The notes under the pieces: model-generated | What the model saw: the letters and a program-made list of their open reading frames with translations, nothing else | Database searches by the model: none | What the model was told of the DNA's origin: nothing | Made by a program: the position numbers and the translations under genes | Shown: piece after piece, positions 9,475 to 22,500 of the stretch | How the letters are laid out: each line of letters starts with the position of its first letter | Position numbering within the stretch: the first letter of the stretch is position 1 | Origin: Neocallimastix lanati (nom. inval.) | Taxonomy: Eukaryota > Neocallimastigomycota > Neocallimastigomycetes > Neocallimastigales > Neocallimastigaceae | Assembly (NCBI GenBank): GCA_016946835.1 | Contig: JACVTC010000003.1 | Span: 2,440,001 to 2,462,500, forward strand | Length of the DNA: 22,500 nucleotides | Direction of reading: 5' to 3'

Positions 9475-10119
9475 TTATTTGTGTTTGCATCCTCCGTTAT
9501 GATGGTGTAAAGAATGAGTTTTGTATTTTGGTTGAATTTCATAAGCATTTGGTTTATCATCATCATCATCGGAAGAACAAGAAGAATCGGAGGAGGAAGA
9601 ATCATCCCAATTTCTTGGTCTACTATAGATACAGCAAACTTTTAGAATTAAATTTTTAATTATTAAATAAAAAAATGTAAATAATATTATAAAAATATTT
9701 CCAATAATAAAAACAGTATTACAAATAAAAAATATTTAGTATTTTTTTTTTTAAAAAAAAAAATAAATAAATAAATCAAAATAATAATAAATAAAAATTT
9801 ATATATTTTTAGTATAAATATTTATCTATTTCTTTATCTATTAATCTAATGGAATATCAAATAATAATCAAATAATTTATAATACATAAATATGTGTATA
9901 TATTATTAATAAATTTTATTAATTACTTTTTGACTTTTTTCTTCCTAAATTTTCATTATCGATAGTATCTTCAGTCCAGTGAACAGTTGGGGTATTTAAA
10001 TTTCTACCATGAAGATGTAAAGTACCAGCGATGTTAATTGGTGGGATCACTTGTTCTTCTTCAATAACTTCAGTAATAGTTTGTGAATTGGTGTTTGGTT
10101 CTCTTGTGGCTTCAGACAT
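9475..10119 (-). CDS. YPI1: Protein phosphatase 1 inhibitor-3 homologue (YPI1/PPP1R11), two exons
   Basis: Exon 1 is 10119-9927 and exon 2 is 9638-9475, joined over a 288-nt intron to give 118 residues; the exon lengths sum to 119 codons including the stop. The start is ATG 10119. Residues 46-64 read VHWTEDTIDNENLGRKKSK and the splice completes ICCIYSRPRNW (65-75). Together these match the hallmark block of the inhibitor-3 family: a VxW phosphatase-docking motif, the (T/D)xDNExxGRKKSK stretch and the Cys-Cys-(I/V)-(Y/F) motif. An acidic Ser/Asp tract (about 77-91) and a His-rich tail ending GGCKHK follow. Members bind and modulate the catalytic subunit of type 1 phosphatase (Glc7 in yeast), largely in the nucleus; that role is family knowledge. 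The length is near the family norm (about 110-160). Without the intron, exon 1 would run into a stop one codon after the conserved KKSK. Confidence 0.93.
9639..9926 (-). other. YPI1 intron (288 nt)
   Basis: On the minus strand the donor is A|GTAATT at 9926 and the acceptor is CTAAAAG| ending at 9639. The splice is in phase 1: the final A of exon 1 plus TT of exon 2 makes the Ile codon just before the Cys-Cys pair. The intron is almost wholly A+T. Its placement is decided by the protein match on both sides, since only this junction restores the family motif across the splice. Confidence 0.9.
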
Positions 10120-11261
10120 TGTTATTATATTTTATTTTATTTGTGATGATTTCAATTTTTTTTTTACTCAAAAAGTTTTAGATTATTTATGATATTTTTA
10201 TTTTATTTATTGATGAAAAAATTTATTTTTATTAATTTTTTGTTTTTGTCTATTATTGTTGGTATTATAAAAATTTATTAATATTTATAATATTTTGAAA
10301 AAATAAATAAATAAGAAACTCTATACTTTTTTGTTTAATTTTATTTGGAATATTATTTTTTTTGTTTTGTAGAAGTATATAAATATAGTGTTTCTAAAAT
10401 AAACAATAAAAAAAATATATATATATATATATATTAATAACAAATATATTTATTTTTTTAAAATAAAAAAAAAATATTTAATTCCTTACAAATTGATAAT
10501 TGATTATTTATGGATATATAAAATTTTCGTATTTTTTTTTTTATTTATTTATTTATATATATACCGTTTATTAAAATAAAAAATATTTTTTTTAAAAAAT
10601 AAAAAAGTAAAATAAAAAATATTTTTTTTTTATAATTAATTTTTTTTTTTTTTTTTTTAAATTAATATACCAATAAGCTTCAAAATAGATTTTTTTTTTG
10701 TTATTTTGATAAAATTAAATTATTTATTTATTATTTATTTATTATTTATTTATTTATTATTTATTTATTTATTATTTATTTAAAGTAAATAAATTATTCA
10801 TTTTAAATAATAATAATTTATCTTTTATCATCTAATAATAATTAGTAATTATTAATATCTAAAATTTTATTAATAATAAAATCTTTTTATTAATTCAATT
10901 TATGGTTTATCATTATTAATATTTCTATAATGAGCCACAAAAACTGAAATTTTATTTGGTAGGAATTATAAATTATAATATAGATTAGAAATTTCTGGAG
11001 TTTTTTATATGGAGAGATAAATTTAATATATATTATATTAATCTATTTATTTATATATATTCTATTTAATTTTAAACTTAATCAGTATATATAAATAGAC
11101 CAATTTAATAGTTATCGGAATGTCACATGTTTCAATAAGCCACAATGACCAATAAGATAGTTTTTATATAAATTCTATTAAAAATAAAAAATTTTAAAAT
11201 TTATATTATACAAATTATAATAATAAATATAAAGAAAAAAAAAAAAAAAGAAAAAAAAGTC
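10120..11261. other. Upstream region of YPI1; non-coding
   Basis: The 5' flank of YPI1 and further intergenic DNA. No supported gene. It contains TTTA-type repeats (about 10710-10780), T runs and a (TA)n tract near 10417. Two slightly less A+T-rich patches near 10930-11010 and 11100-11160 share a GAGCCACAA / AAGCCACAA word, without other resemblance to a known element. Confidence 0.6.

Positions 11262-11354
<93 letters not shown>
11262..11354. repeat. (AAT)31 microsatellite
   Basis: Thirty-one perfect AAT units in non-coding DNA, directly preceded by an A-rich tract (about 11231-11258). Confidence 0.95.
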
Positions 11355-11357
<3 letters not shown>

Positions 11358-12447
11358 CGAATATATAAATGTAAAATTTAATTCATGTTTAAAATTATAA
11401 TAAAAAATAATAATGGTTTTAAATAATAAATAAATAATAATAATAAAAATATTTATATTTATAATTTTTCCAACATTTTAAAAATTAATAATAATAAAAA
11501 AATGTTAAGCAATTTTTTTTTTAAAATTTTTTTTATTCCACATTTTTAATCTAAAATTTTTTTTTTCTTTTATTTTTTTAAAAATATATATATATATAAA
11601 TTATGAATAAAGGGTCAACAAAAAAAAAAAAATTCATTCTATAAATAATTAATTAAAAATCAACTAATAATGAATTATAGATAAAAAAGTTTAAAAAAAA
11701 TTCTAATAAAATAATATCTGAAGATAAAAAGATATAATATTAATAATTTATTTTCTTTATTGGAAAAGTTATTTATAGGAATATGTAGTAATGGTTCATA
11801 TATTATTATAAAACTTTTTTTTTTTTTTTTTGATATATACTAATCATTACATATTTCTAGAAAGAAAAAAAAATTGCTCATATATTTAAACATAATTGCA
11901 AATAAAAAAATTGCAAATATAATTTAATCTCAATTACTAAAATGAATGAATAATAAATATATAATAGAATAAGTAATAGAATATTATGCATAATAGATAT
12001 CTAAATCAGAAATAATATAATAAATAAATAGTAAAAATAGAAGTAATAAAATAATAAATAGTAGAATGAATAAATTAATAAACTGATTTTATAATTTAAT
12101 CTTATTTATTTATTATAATAATTATTAATATTTCCTTTAAAATTATTGTATTTATTATTTATTTCAAAATTTATATATTTTATTTATTTTTTATATTAAT
12201 TTTTTCAATTTAATAATATAATTTTGATTATATGAATACTACTATTTTTAATGTAAATAATAACTAATTTTTTTATAATAATAATTATTATTATTATAAT
12301 GTATATTAATTATTGTTTAATATTATGTAATATATAGTAATATTTATTTATTATTGACTATTTATAATTATTATTTATAATATTTACTATTATTATTATA
12401 ATTGTTTATTATTATTATTTATTATTAATTATTTTTATAAAAAATAC
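11355..12447. other. Non-coding A+T-rich DNA
   Basis: Mixed A+T sequence with T/A runs and short AATA/TTAT repeats. I see no gene or structured element in it. Confidence 0.65.
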
Positions 12448-12578
<131 letters not shown>

Positions 12579-12589
12579 TAAAAATTTAT

Positions 12590-13740
12590 CTAGAGTTTAT
12601 TTAAGAATCAATAATAACTCCAATAATAGGTAACATTATATAATTTATTCCCTTTAACAAATGATCTTAAGAATATACTTTCACAGATTAGATAGCTGGT
12701 AACAACCAATTAATTATAGTATATTTTTTGGAAGATATCACTAATTCGTAGAATAAATCAATATTCCACCAAAGGCAAATATAATTAGTTATTGTATTTT
12801 CAGGATATGAACTAAAGAAAATAAGTAGAGTTTAAGCTATCAGTAATATATAAACATTGTTATAAAATGATTTTCCAATAAATATAGTAAAATATCCTAA
12901 TGTTGTTTCAACTATTTATCATTATCAATATTTTAAATAAACTTATTGCTATTCCTCAGTTCTTCAAATTATAATAATAAGTAGTCTGGTTTAGATATAT
13001 AGTGAATACTACAACATCTGTATATACTCTCCAGATTATTTCGACGAGCATGTATCTTAAAAAATTTATGATGATTTCCCAAATTTAAAGTGGTAATATT
13101 GTAGAAAACTGCTATATATGCAGGACTATGTTTATCGAACATTAACAATCAAATGATATTAGACGAATGCGAGTAAGACACTGTTATGATGTTTGACGAA
13201 TCAAGCCATTCTATAAGAAGCGATAATGAATGCTTCTGTAGTATCAATGAAAATAATAATAATAATATCAATTCTCAGAATATCTTTACATTACGGAGTT
13301 GTAATAAAAGCAATAAAAAGCAAATATGGAAAATATTGAACACTAAACCTATTAAGAAATTTACCACAACGACTATTGTTAATTCTACCCCCACTTTATA
13401 GTGTATACTAAATACACAACGAATATACCAATAAATTCTTATATGCCCCTGAATTTGCCGGAGAAAATCTAACCTATAGAAGAGTTCCAATGATACGTCG
13501 AGAAAACTATTGGATGCAGTTACTTCAAGCCCAAAAAACAACTATGATTTTTGAATACGTGCTTCCAACAGTAAAATTTTAATGGGTGCATGCGATGAGA
13601 ATACCGTTATGCGTTACCGTAAGATCGACAAGACTATAGATAGCCAGCTCTCAGAAGATCTTTATCTTACTAATTCTGAAAATAATGAATCTCCAAAATT
13701 AAGAAAAAAAGGTAATATAATAATGGCAGTCGTTGTGGTT
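12590..13740 (+). pseudogene. Unrecognised decayed coding remnant
   Basis: Composition shifts here: C, G and CpG are far more frequent than in the flanks, as in the true genes. The clearest frame covers about 13090-13720. It reads AIYAGLCLSNINNQM, then an open part at 13186-13401 (MMFDESSHSIRSDNECFC plus an Asn run), then an open part at 13582-13735 (MGACDENTVMRYRKIDK). These lie in one frame but are separated by several stops. Upstream, two frames each keep protein-like stretches broken by TAA, TAG and TGA. I cannot name a family. It may be a gene relic or unassigned exons; a fully intact gene is unlikely. Boundaries are approximate. Confidence 0.4.
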
Positions 13741-13864
13741 AAATTTTTTTTTTTTTTTTTAGAAAATATCTTAGAAGTAGAAATTTTTATACATTTTTCA
13801 GTTAATGCTTTGGAACAGACAACATTTTGTGAATTTTTTTCATATCCTCCTCATTTAATTATAT

Positions 13865-14385
13865 TCAAATTAACATTTTCTTCATAAAAATTTTTATTAT
13901 ATAAGGCAGATTATAATTTAATATAATCATATTATTGTTTCTACCTTCATTATAATCATGGAAATCATATAAGAGTTGAACAAAATTCTTGAGACATTTT
14001 TCCGATTTAGCATTTTCATAAGCTGTAGCTTTATACTGATCTAATTTAGAATCTTTGTTAAACATAATAACACTGAATGGACAGTTTTTGACCTTGCTCA
14101 TCTTTTAAACAGTAAAGTCTTAAATATTTTAATTTTGAATTTGTTAGTGATAAAATGCCATTTTTTTTTTATTTTTATCATAAAAGGTACTACATTCTGG
14201 ATGAACTACAAATGGTTTGATTAAAAGTGTTATACGATCTTCACTTAATCCTTTTGAACATGAATCATCTTGTACATTACTAGAATCATCGATTAATTTA
14301 TATAGTAACCTAAGAAAATTTGCACACCTATATTTTTTTTTTCTAATTGCTTTTAAACCGAAAGATTTAATAAATGAGGCAATTT
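13865..14385 (-). pseudogene. Unrecognised minus-strand coding fragments, frame-broken
   Basis: Two protein-like segments lie head to tail on the minus strand. The first (about 14385-14160) reads FIKSFGLKAIRKKKYRCANF, a Ser/Asp-rich part, then ITLLIKPFVVHPECSTFYDK. It ends at a long A run, where the frame is lost. The second (ATG 14101) reads MSKVKNCPFSVIMFNKDSKL ... KCLKNFVQLLYDFHDYNEG. Composition is mixed and polar, unlike the surrounding DNA. They may be exons of one gene or pieces of a dead one; the A run (about 14161-14171) could hide an indel. I do not recognise the family. Confidence 0.4.
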
Positions 14386-14399
14386 ACTAATGGTAGAAT

Positions 14400-14542
14400 T
14401 GCATTAACATACTTCATTTTTAGTTCTTTTATATATAAATTCAATTCTAAAAATTAATATTTATATAAATTTATATTATTTTTTATTTTTTATTTTTTTT
14501 TTTTTGATTTTTATTTTTTGTCACTTTATTTTATTTTTTATA

Positions 14543-14575
<33 letters not shown>

Positions 14576-14992
14576 TATAAATATTTATTTCGTTATGTAT
14601 TTTATTATTATTATCTATTTTTGAAGTAGAAATATACACTACTTTTTGATATATATATATATATATATATATTTAAAAGTTTAATATAAAAAAGTTACAT
14701 ACCATAAATAAGAATATATATATATAATAATAATAATAAAAAAAATTTTTTTTAAATTATATTAATATATATTAAATAAACTTTTTCATATTTCCTTAAT
14801 GATAATGATAATAACTATTGAAATATGAAAGTTTTATTTAAATAATTATTTTACCTATAAAAGTTTAATTGTTATATATATATATATATATATATGTTTA
14901 TTATTTATATCATATTATTTCTCTATAAAAAAAAAGGACTTTATATATTAAATTTAAACTTGATTATGAGTTTAAATTGTCTATTAATGCTT
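14400..14992. other. Non-coding A+T-rich DNA
   Basis: Contains several (TA)n tracts (about 14550-14570, 14649-14672 and 14874-14894) and T runs. I see no supported gene. Confidence 0.6.
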
Positions 14993-15144
14993 ATTCTTAT
15001 GTTTAATTCTTACAATATGATAAAAATTTTAATTTTTGTGATAACAGCCTTCATTACTATAGAGTCATATTCTTATATTTAATTCTTATAATATGATAAA
15101 AATTTTAATTTTTGTGATAACAGCCTTTATTACTATAGAGTCAA
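14993..15144 (+). repeat. 76-bp tandem duplication
   Basis: Two adjacent 76-bp units (14993-15068 and 15069-15144) differ at only about four positions. Each contains the short frame MIKILIFVITAFITIES, which looks like a secretory leader, but neither continues into a recognisable protein. In copy 2 the only change within that segment is TTC to TTT, both Phe. Confidence 0.85.
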
Positions 15145-15780
15145 ACTATTTTATTTTTATATAGATAATTTTATACAATTTAATAATAATAATTAGATGA
15201 GTAATGACTAATTAATGGCAGTTACACACAGACGTAACATTACATTAATTAGTTTATACATTGTAATTAAAAATAATTAGGAATAATTTTTATATTAATA
15301 TTAATAACTTTAATAAATATAATAATTTATTACATATTATTTACATATTATTTTAAAAAATAAATTATAAATATATAATTATGTTAATTAGTAAATAAAT
15401 AAATAAAAAATATGAAAAAAATAATTAATTTAGTAAATAATTTATAATAAAAATCAAAAATAAATAATAAATAAATAATAAATTATACATAATAAATCAT
15501 AAATAATAAAAAAATAATAAATAAATTATTAAGTAATATATGAAAAATAAATAAATAAATAAGTAAATATAAAATGGCTAAAATTATTAATAAAAATTTT
15601 ATATAATATTAATTTGGGATAAATATTTAAAGGATATTACAAAAATTTTAATAATTATAATTATTATTTTTTTTAATTAAAATATCTTAGGAATATAAGA
15701 AATTAATTTACTACTTTAAAAAGTAATATATAAAATCGTATTAGTAAAAATAATTTATATTTATTAAATATTAATATTAT

Positions 15781-15818
<38 letters not shown>

Positions 15819-16540
15819 TATAAAAATATGAAAAATAAAAAATGAAATGAAATGGTGTATATAATCATATATCATATATTTAAATTTTAAATTCTTCTCT
15901 TATTAATGGAAATTTAAAAATTTAAGACATGTTTCTAATTTATACATATTTAAATAAAATTTTTTTTTTTAAAAAAAAGATTAAATAAGAAAAGAGTAAA
16001 TATACATAAATATTTTAATATCCATTAGTTATGGAGGTTATCAAATTATATATATTAAGAATTTTATTGATTTTTACTTATTTCAATAATAATTACTATA
16101 TATAACTTATTTTTTCCATAGGAAAAATACTGTTGTATTTATATAACTATATTAATTTCGGCTAATTATAAAAGTGATCAACAACTGTTTATTTGATAAA
16201 ATAAAGTCATTTTTGATATTTTAATATGAAAATTTTTTAATATAATACTTTAACTTATTTTACAAAAAAAAAAAAAAAAAATTAAAATAATTGTTATTAT
16301 TTTTAATGCTCATTTTTTAAATAAAATAAATATTATTATTAAATATATAAAAAATATTAAAGTGAAATATAATAAAAAAATAAAAAATTAAAATTAAAAC
16401 TAAAATTAAAGGAACTTCTCTGCTTATTTATTGAATATTAAAAGGACATTTCAGAAACTATAATATGTAGTTTTTAATATAGTATTAAACTAATTCAATT
16501 AATTTATAAAAATTGATATCTAAAAGTACAATTACTTAAA

Positions 16541-16591
<51 letters not shown>

Positions 16592-17371
16592 TGAAGTAAC
16601 CTTAATAATAAAGTAGGTTTATTATATATAATACAATTTATATATATTACATTTTACTCTTCATAAACTTATATATGAACTTTTTTTATTATAATAAATT
16701 TATTAATATTTTAAATAATATATCTTACATATTGCACTTTATTTTTCATTAACATATATATAAATTTTCTTAATTATAATATATTTATTGTTATTATTTT
16801 AGGTAGGTATATTTAACGAAATACACTTTTACTTATTAAAGTATGTATGAACTACTTTTATTATATATTCATTATTATTATTTTATTATAATTATTCTAT
16901 TATAATTATTTTATTATTATTATTTTATTATTTTATTATTATTACTATTATATTATTATAATTATTATCATTATTTTATTACTATGATCGTTTTTTTAAC
17001 TAATCTATAAATGCCCAATTTATTTAATTAAGTATAAAATTTTCAATATTTCAGTTAGATAAATTAAATATACTGTATAAATATATATATATATATTATA
17101 TTTTTATAAAAAGAATAAAATTATTTCAATTATATTTTTTTTTAATTAACTTTCATTTTATTTTTTTTTTATTATTTTAACTTTATTTTTATTTTATTTC
17201 AATCAATTGACTTATTTAAATAAGTTAAGAAGTTAGTATACACTCAACAATAAAAACACAAAATAATAGTAAATTATTTATTATATTATATCATATTTTT
17301 ATTAATAAAAGACTTCAATTTAAATATAAATGATATTATTTTTTTTATATACTTATAAGTATGTAATAAAT
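15145..17371. other. Non-coding A+T-rich DNA
   Basis: No supported gene. Notable contents: an inverted repeat CTAATTAATG (15208-15217) with CATTAATTAG (15243-15252); TAAA/AATA repeats near 15400-15560; T runs of 35 (15782-15816) and 43 (16544-16586); a degenerate repeat of roughly 85-90 bp seen about three times across 16640-16880; TTA repeats near 16865-16980; and a 16-bp palindrome at 17210-17225 (ACTTATTTAAATAAGT). Confidence 0.6.
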
Positions 17372-17830
17372 AAGTGTAAGCCTTAACATTCTCCCTACAG
17401 CAAACGATATTTCAGGTCTTGATTTTACAGCTATATAGAGCAATGCTCTCAATAGAGATTTGAATTCTTGTACATTTATGAAGATTCTTCTCTTTCCTTT
17501 TAAGTAATAATCCTAGTAGTGGTTTTTATAGTTTTGGTTATATTTATATTATATCTATCAATAATTTTATCAATATTTGGTATATTTTATATTTATAGCC
17601 ATTTTTAGTTTTATAGATGTAAATACCAATAATTTATTTTCGGTCGATTTCTTTGAATATAATATAATAAATAAAAAAAAAATTTTCTTTAAAATTTTAT
17701 ATTTATATTTGAGTTTTTCAATAGTTTAGTTATCCTGTAATTAAATTATTGTCAACATATGAAGTTAATAAACTTTTTGATTTTTTAATTACTTAAATAA
17801 TAACACATTTCTATAATGGAAATTTGTTCT
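17372..17830 (-). pseudogene. Degenerate Ty1/copia-type reverse transcriptase remnant
   Basis: Read on the minus strand, 17780-17735 gives KKSKSLLTSYVDNNLITG. This aligns with the copia catalytic block ending in YVDDI(L/I)(L/I)TG, with the second Asp replaced by Asn. About 300 nt further on, 17465-17375 gives FKSLLRALLYIAVKSRPEIS followed by FAVGRM. This matches the conserved copia block Y(R/K)SLVGxLLYLAxxxRPDIxFAV. The spacing between the two blocks is close to that in intact elements. Between them the frame shifts and has stops, but NIDKIIDRYNI resembles the usual intervening segment. The RNase H domain, integrase and LTRs were not identified. It is a dead fragment of a retrotransposon polyprotein. 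Confidence 0.75.
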
Positions 17831-20323
17831 GATTAATAATTATTATCAATATTAAAAAAATAATAATAATAAATATAATTAATATTAATAACTATAATTA
17901 TTAAAATTGTGTAACATAACACATGTTTTAATGAAAAATATAATAAATTTTTATTTATTTAAATATTAATTATTTATTTATTTAAATATTAATTATTTTC
18001 AAATTTTTAAATTTTTAATATAAAAAAATATATATATATTATACAATCTTAAATAATATGAATTATTATTAATTTATATTATTAATTAAATTATTTCAAT
18101 AAATATAGTTTTTTTTAAAAAAAAGTATTATTAATTATTCTTCATACTTTTTACTATATAAATGTTGCTATTTTTAAAGAATATCTTGTGATATAAAAAA
18201 TCAAAAAAAAATTTTTTTTATTATTAATTTGTTAAAAAAAAAATTATATGTAAAATGTTATTTTATTAATTACATATTATCATTTTTTATTATCCTAATT
18301 ATTATTATTATTAGGAAAATTAATAATTATTTTTATTTAATAGAAAATGGAAATAAATTTATGATTTCTACTTCAAAAATATGTTCATAATTATCATTTG
18401 TATTTAATAGAAAATGGATATTAAATCTATGATTTCAATTTCATGATTAATAAATTGGTTTACTAATGAATTATATAAATAAAATATATATATATATATA
18501 CTTTGTATATAGTTATTTAAGATAATTGGATAAAATATGTTTGTTAGGATGCTTTGACGTATTCTTTATTATGGGGTATAATCACAATCACATTTGAAAA
18601 GGTAATTAACTATTTTAAATTTTTTTAAATTTCAATAATTTTAATATTGAATTTAAAATTAACTAATTCTAATTATGCATACATTATAATTATTTAATAA
18701 TATAATATAATATTATATTTAAAGTTTAAATATTAAAAAAAATAAGATTAGAGAGAGAGAGAAAAAAAAAATAAATGTGTAAATTTTTATTTTAATCTTA
18801 AAAAGAGGATTATTTTTATTTCTATTTTTAAATATATTATATTAAATATTATATTATAATATACTATATTGTATATTACAAATATATTTTCAATACAAAA
18901 CATTCAATAAATTTATAAATCATTTCTATTAAAATCTTTTAATTCATTTAAATTGTTAAATTAATATAATTTATATATATTTATTAAACTACATATATTG
19001 AAATTAATTATAATATATAATAAGTATTGAATAATTTGAACTATAGAATATATAAGATAGTATATATAGAATATAATAGAATATAGTGGAATATATTTTA
19101 ATATATATGTTTACTATTTATAATAATTAATTTTATTTAATATAAAATTTAATTTTTTTTATTCCTTTTTTGTTAATAATTATAATTAAAAATAAAAAAA
19201 TTAAAAATTTAAAAAATTAATTATTATAACATGCAGAAAAAATTTTTATTTTAAATAATATATTAATAATATAAATCAATATATTCACCAATATAATTTA
19301 TATGAATAAAACAAAATATTTGATTTGAATTTGAAAGTTTTCTTTTTATTTTTTATATTCAAAAGTTATTTTTATTTTTAAATGAAAAAGAAAAAAAGTA
19401 TATAAGATTAAGATATCTTTTTCTTTTAAAAGTTTTCTTCCTTTATTTTTTATTCGAAAAAAGGATTTTTTATATATTGTAATAAATCTTCAATAGAGTT
19501 TTTATTTTATTTTTTTTTAAAAAACAAACGTCAATATTAAATTTTTTAGATATTAATATAAATATTCAAAAATATATATATATATATATACATACATATA
19601 ATATTTATAATAAAACATAAAAATATTAAGACAAACAATAATTTATTTGTTTTTTTTTTCATAAAATAAGAATATCATATAATTTTATCAATAATAATAG
19701 TACAAAATAAAGACATATTTAAGTAAAGCACTATAAATAAATCACTAATAAAATTATAAATAACAATACTATAATTATAAATTCAAAATTATCAAATTTC
19801 AAATTCATAATACTATCAAAATTAAAAAATAATATTAAAAACATCAAAAAATTATATAAATAATATCAGAAATTTTAATAATACTACATATTAAAAAAAT
19901 TTTTTTTTCGAAAAACTAAATTGTAATAATAAAGAACTAATTTAAAATTTCACCTTTTTTTAAAATTCGAATTACATTAAATAAATTTTCAATTTTTTTT
20001 TTTTTTTTAAAATTCAAATTGTATAAGTTTTCAACTTTTTTTTAAAAAAATAATTCGAATTACATTAAAAGTAAGTACAATTATATTGTATGAACAATAA
20101 AATAAAAATAAAAAAAAAATAGTAAAATATATAATTATATAGAAAATAGAAAATTATTATAAATTATTTTATTATAATATATATATGTTTATTAATATTT
20201 TTTTATTCTTTTACTTAAATAAAATAAATTTAAATATATATATATATATATTCATGATAAAAAAAAAAGAAAAACTTCATTCAAATATTTAAAGAGAACG
20301 AATCTTTTTCTTTTTTAAAAAAA
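17831..20323. other. Non-coding A+T-rich DNA
   Basis: No supported gene. Contents: a short tandem of TTATTTATTTAAATATTAA (about 17950-17995); a 67-bp imperfect tandem at 18334-18467; a small less A+T-rich patch at 18535-18605 with no recognisable product; (TA)n tracts near 19570-19590 and 20234-20250; and three imperfect copies of a unit containing AATTC(G/A)AATT at about 19949-20069. The last 300 nt should contain the TANGO2 promoter, but no element stands out. Confidence 0.6.
18334..18467. repeat. 67-bp imperfect tandem duplication
   Basis: TATTTAATAGAAAATGGA (from 18334 and again from 18401) begins two similar units; ATGATTTC follows at the same distance in both. Several substitutions separate them, so it is older than the 76-bp duplication at 14993. 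Confidence 0.6.

Positions 20324-22500
<2,177 letters not shown>

Noticed and set aside
9279-9510. Two overlapping plus-strand poly-Phe frames
   Set aside because: They arise from T runs, and one runs antisense through exon 2 of YPI1.
13275-13541. 88-codon minus-strand hydrophobic frame
   Set aside because: Mirrors the Asn/Thr-rich plus-strand reading; the plus strand looks more protein-like, though neither is secure.
12590-13720. Reading TAA and TAG as Gln (a ciliate-type code) to open the decayed frame
   Set aside because: The ankyrin, YPI1 and TANGO2 frames use CAA for Gln, and the ankyrin and YPI1 genes end normally at TAA. TGA stops also occur in the region, so mutation is the simpler explanation.
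17241-17249. Minus-strand TGTTGAGTG after the copia fragment, a possible LTR start
   Set aside because: No polypurine tract precedes it, no second LTR copy was found, and the 9-mer is too short to call.
18535-18605. Less A+T-rich patch that reads DALTYSLLWGIITITFEK
   Set aside because: Too short, with stops on both sides and no family I can recognise.

Overview
The window looks like nuclear DNA of an extremely A+T-rich eukaryote. I think an anaerobic gut fungus (Neocallimastigomycota) is most likely. The evidence is spliceosomal introns with GT..AG ends, homopolymer runs of up to 43 T, long (AAT)n tracts including one that encodes 47 asparagines, a eukaryotic PP1 inhibitor gene, a TANGO2/NRDE gene, and an ankyrin protein with 'YPLLEAI' repeats of a kind I associate with this phylum. 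Dictyostelids share the AAT/poly-Asn style and cannot be fully excluded from sequence alone. No bacterial features, tRNA, rRNA or CRISPR array were seen.

Layout. 1-2230: non-coding A+T DNA with one perfect 30-bp palindrome. 2244-5282: a satellite domain of TAAA/TAATAAA-type repeats, interrupted by a 5'-truncated, decayed LINE-type retrotransposon (about 3013-4691) whose single frame carries three nonsense codons. 5529-8165 (+): an intact 878-codon ankyrin-repeat gene with six tandem repeats spaced exactly 39 residues apart. 8166-9474: a convergent intergenic stretch with very long T runs. 9475-10119 (-): a two-exon YPI1/PPP1R11 (protein phosphatase 1 inhibitor-3) gene, reconstructed here across a 288-nt intron. 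10120-12589: non-coding, with (AAT)31 and a long (TTA)n tract. 12590-13740 (+) and 13865-14385 (-): a less A+T-rich island with broken, unrecognised coding remnants. 14400-17370: non-coding, with a 76-bp tandem duplication. 17372-17830 (-): a degenerate Ty1/copia reverse-transcriptase remnant with a damaged YVDD box. 17830-20323: non-coding. 20324 to the right edge (+): a TANGO2 homologue. Its 44-nt first exon (encoding MCIVFF...) is joined by a 567-nt intron to a large exon that runs off the window. It carries two large insertions, one containing the Asn run.

The three functional-looking genes (ankyrin protein, PP1 inhibitor, TANGO2) show no obvious shared pathway; they are ordinary eukaryotic neighbours separated by repeat-rich DNA. 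I did not find a convincing new multi-gene system. The more unusual items are the 39-residue ankyrin repeat, the expanded TANGO2, the decay pattern of the LINE, and the duplicated strand-switch module on both sides of it.
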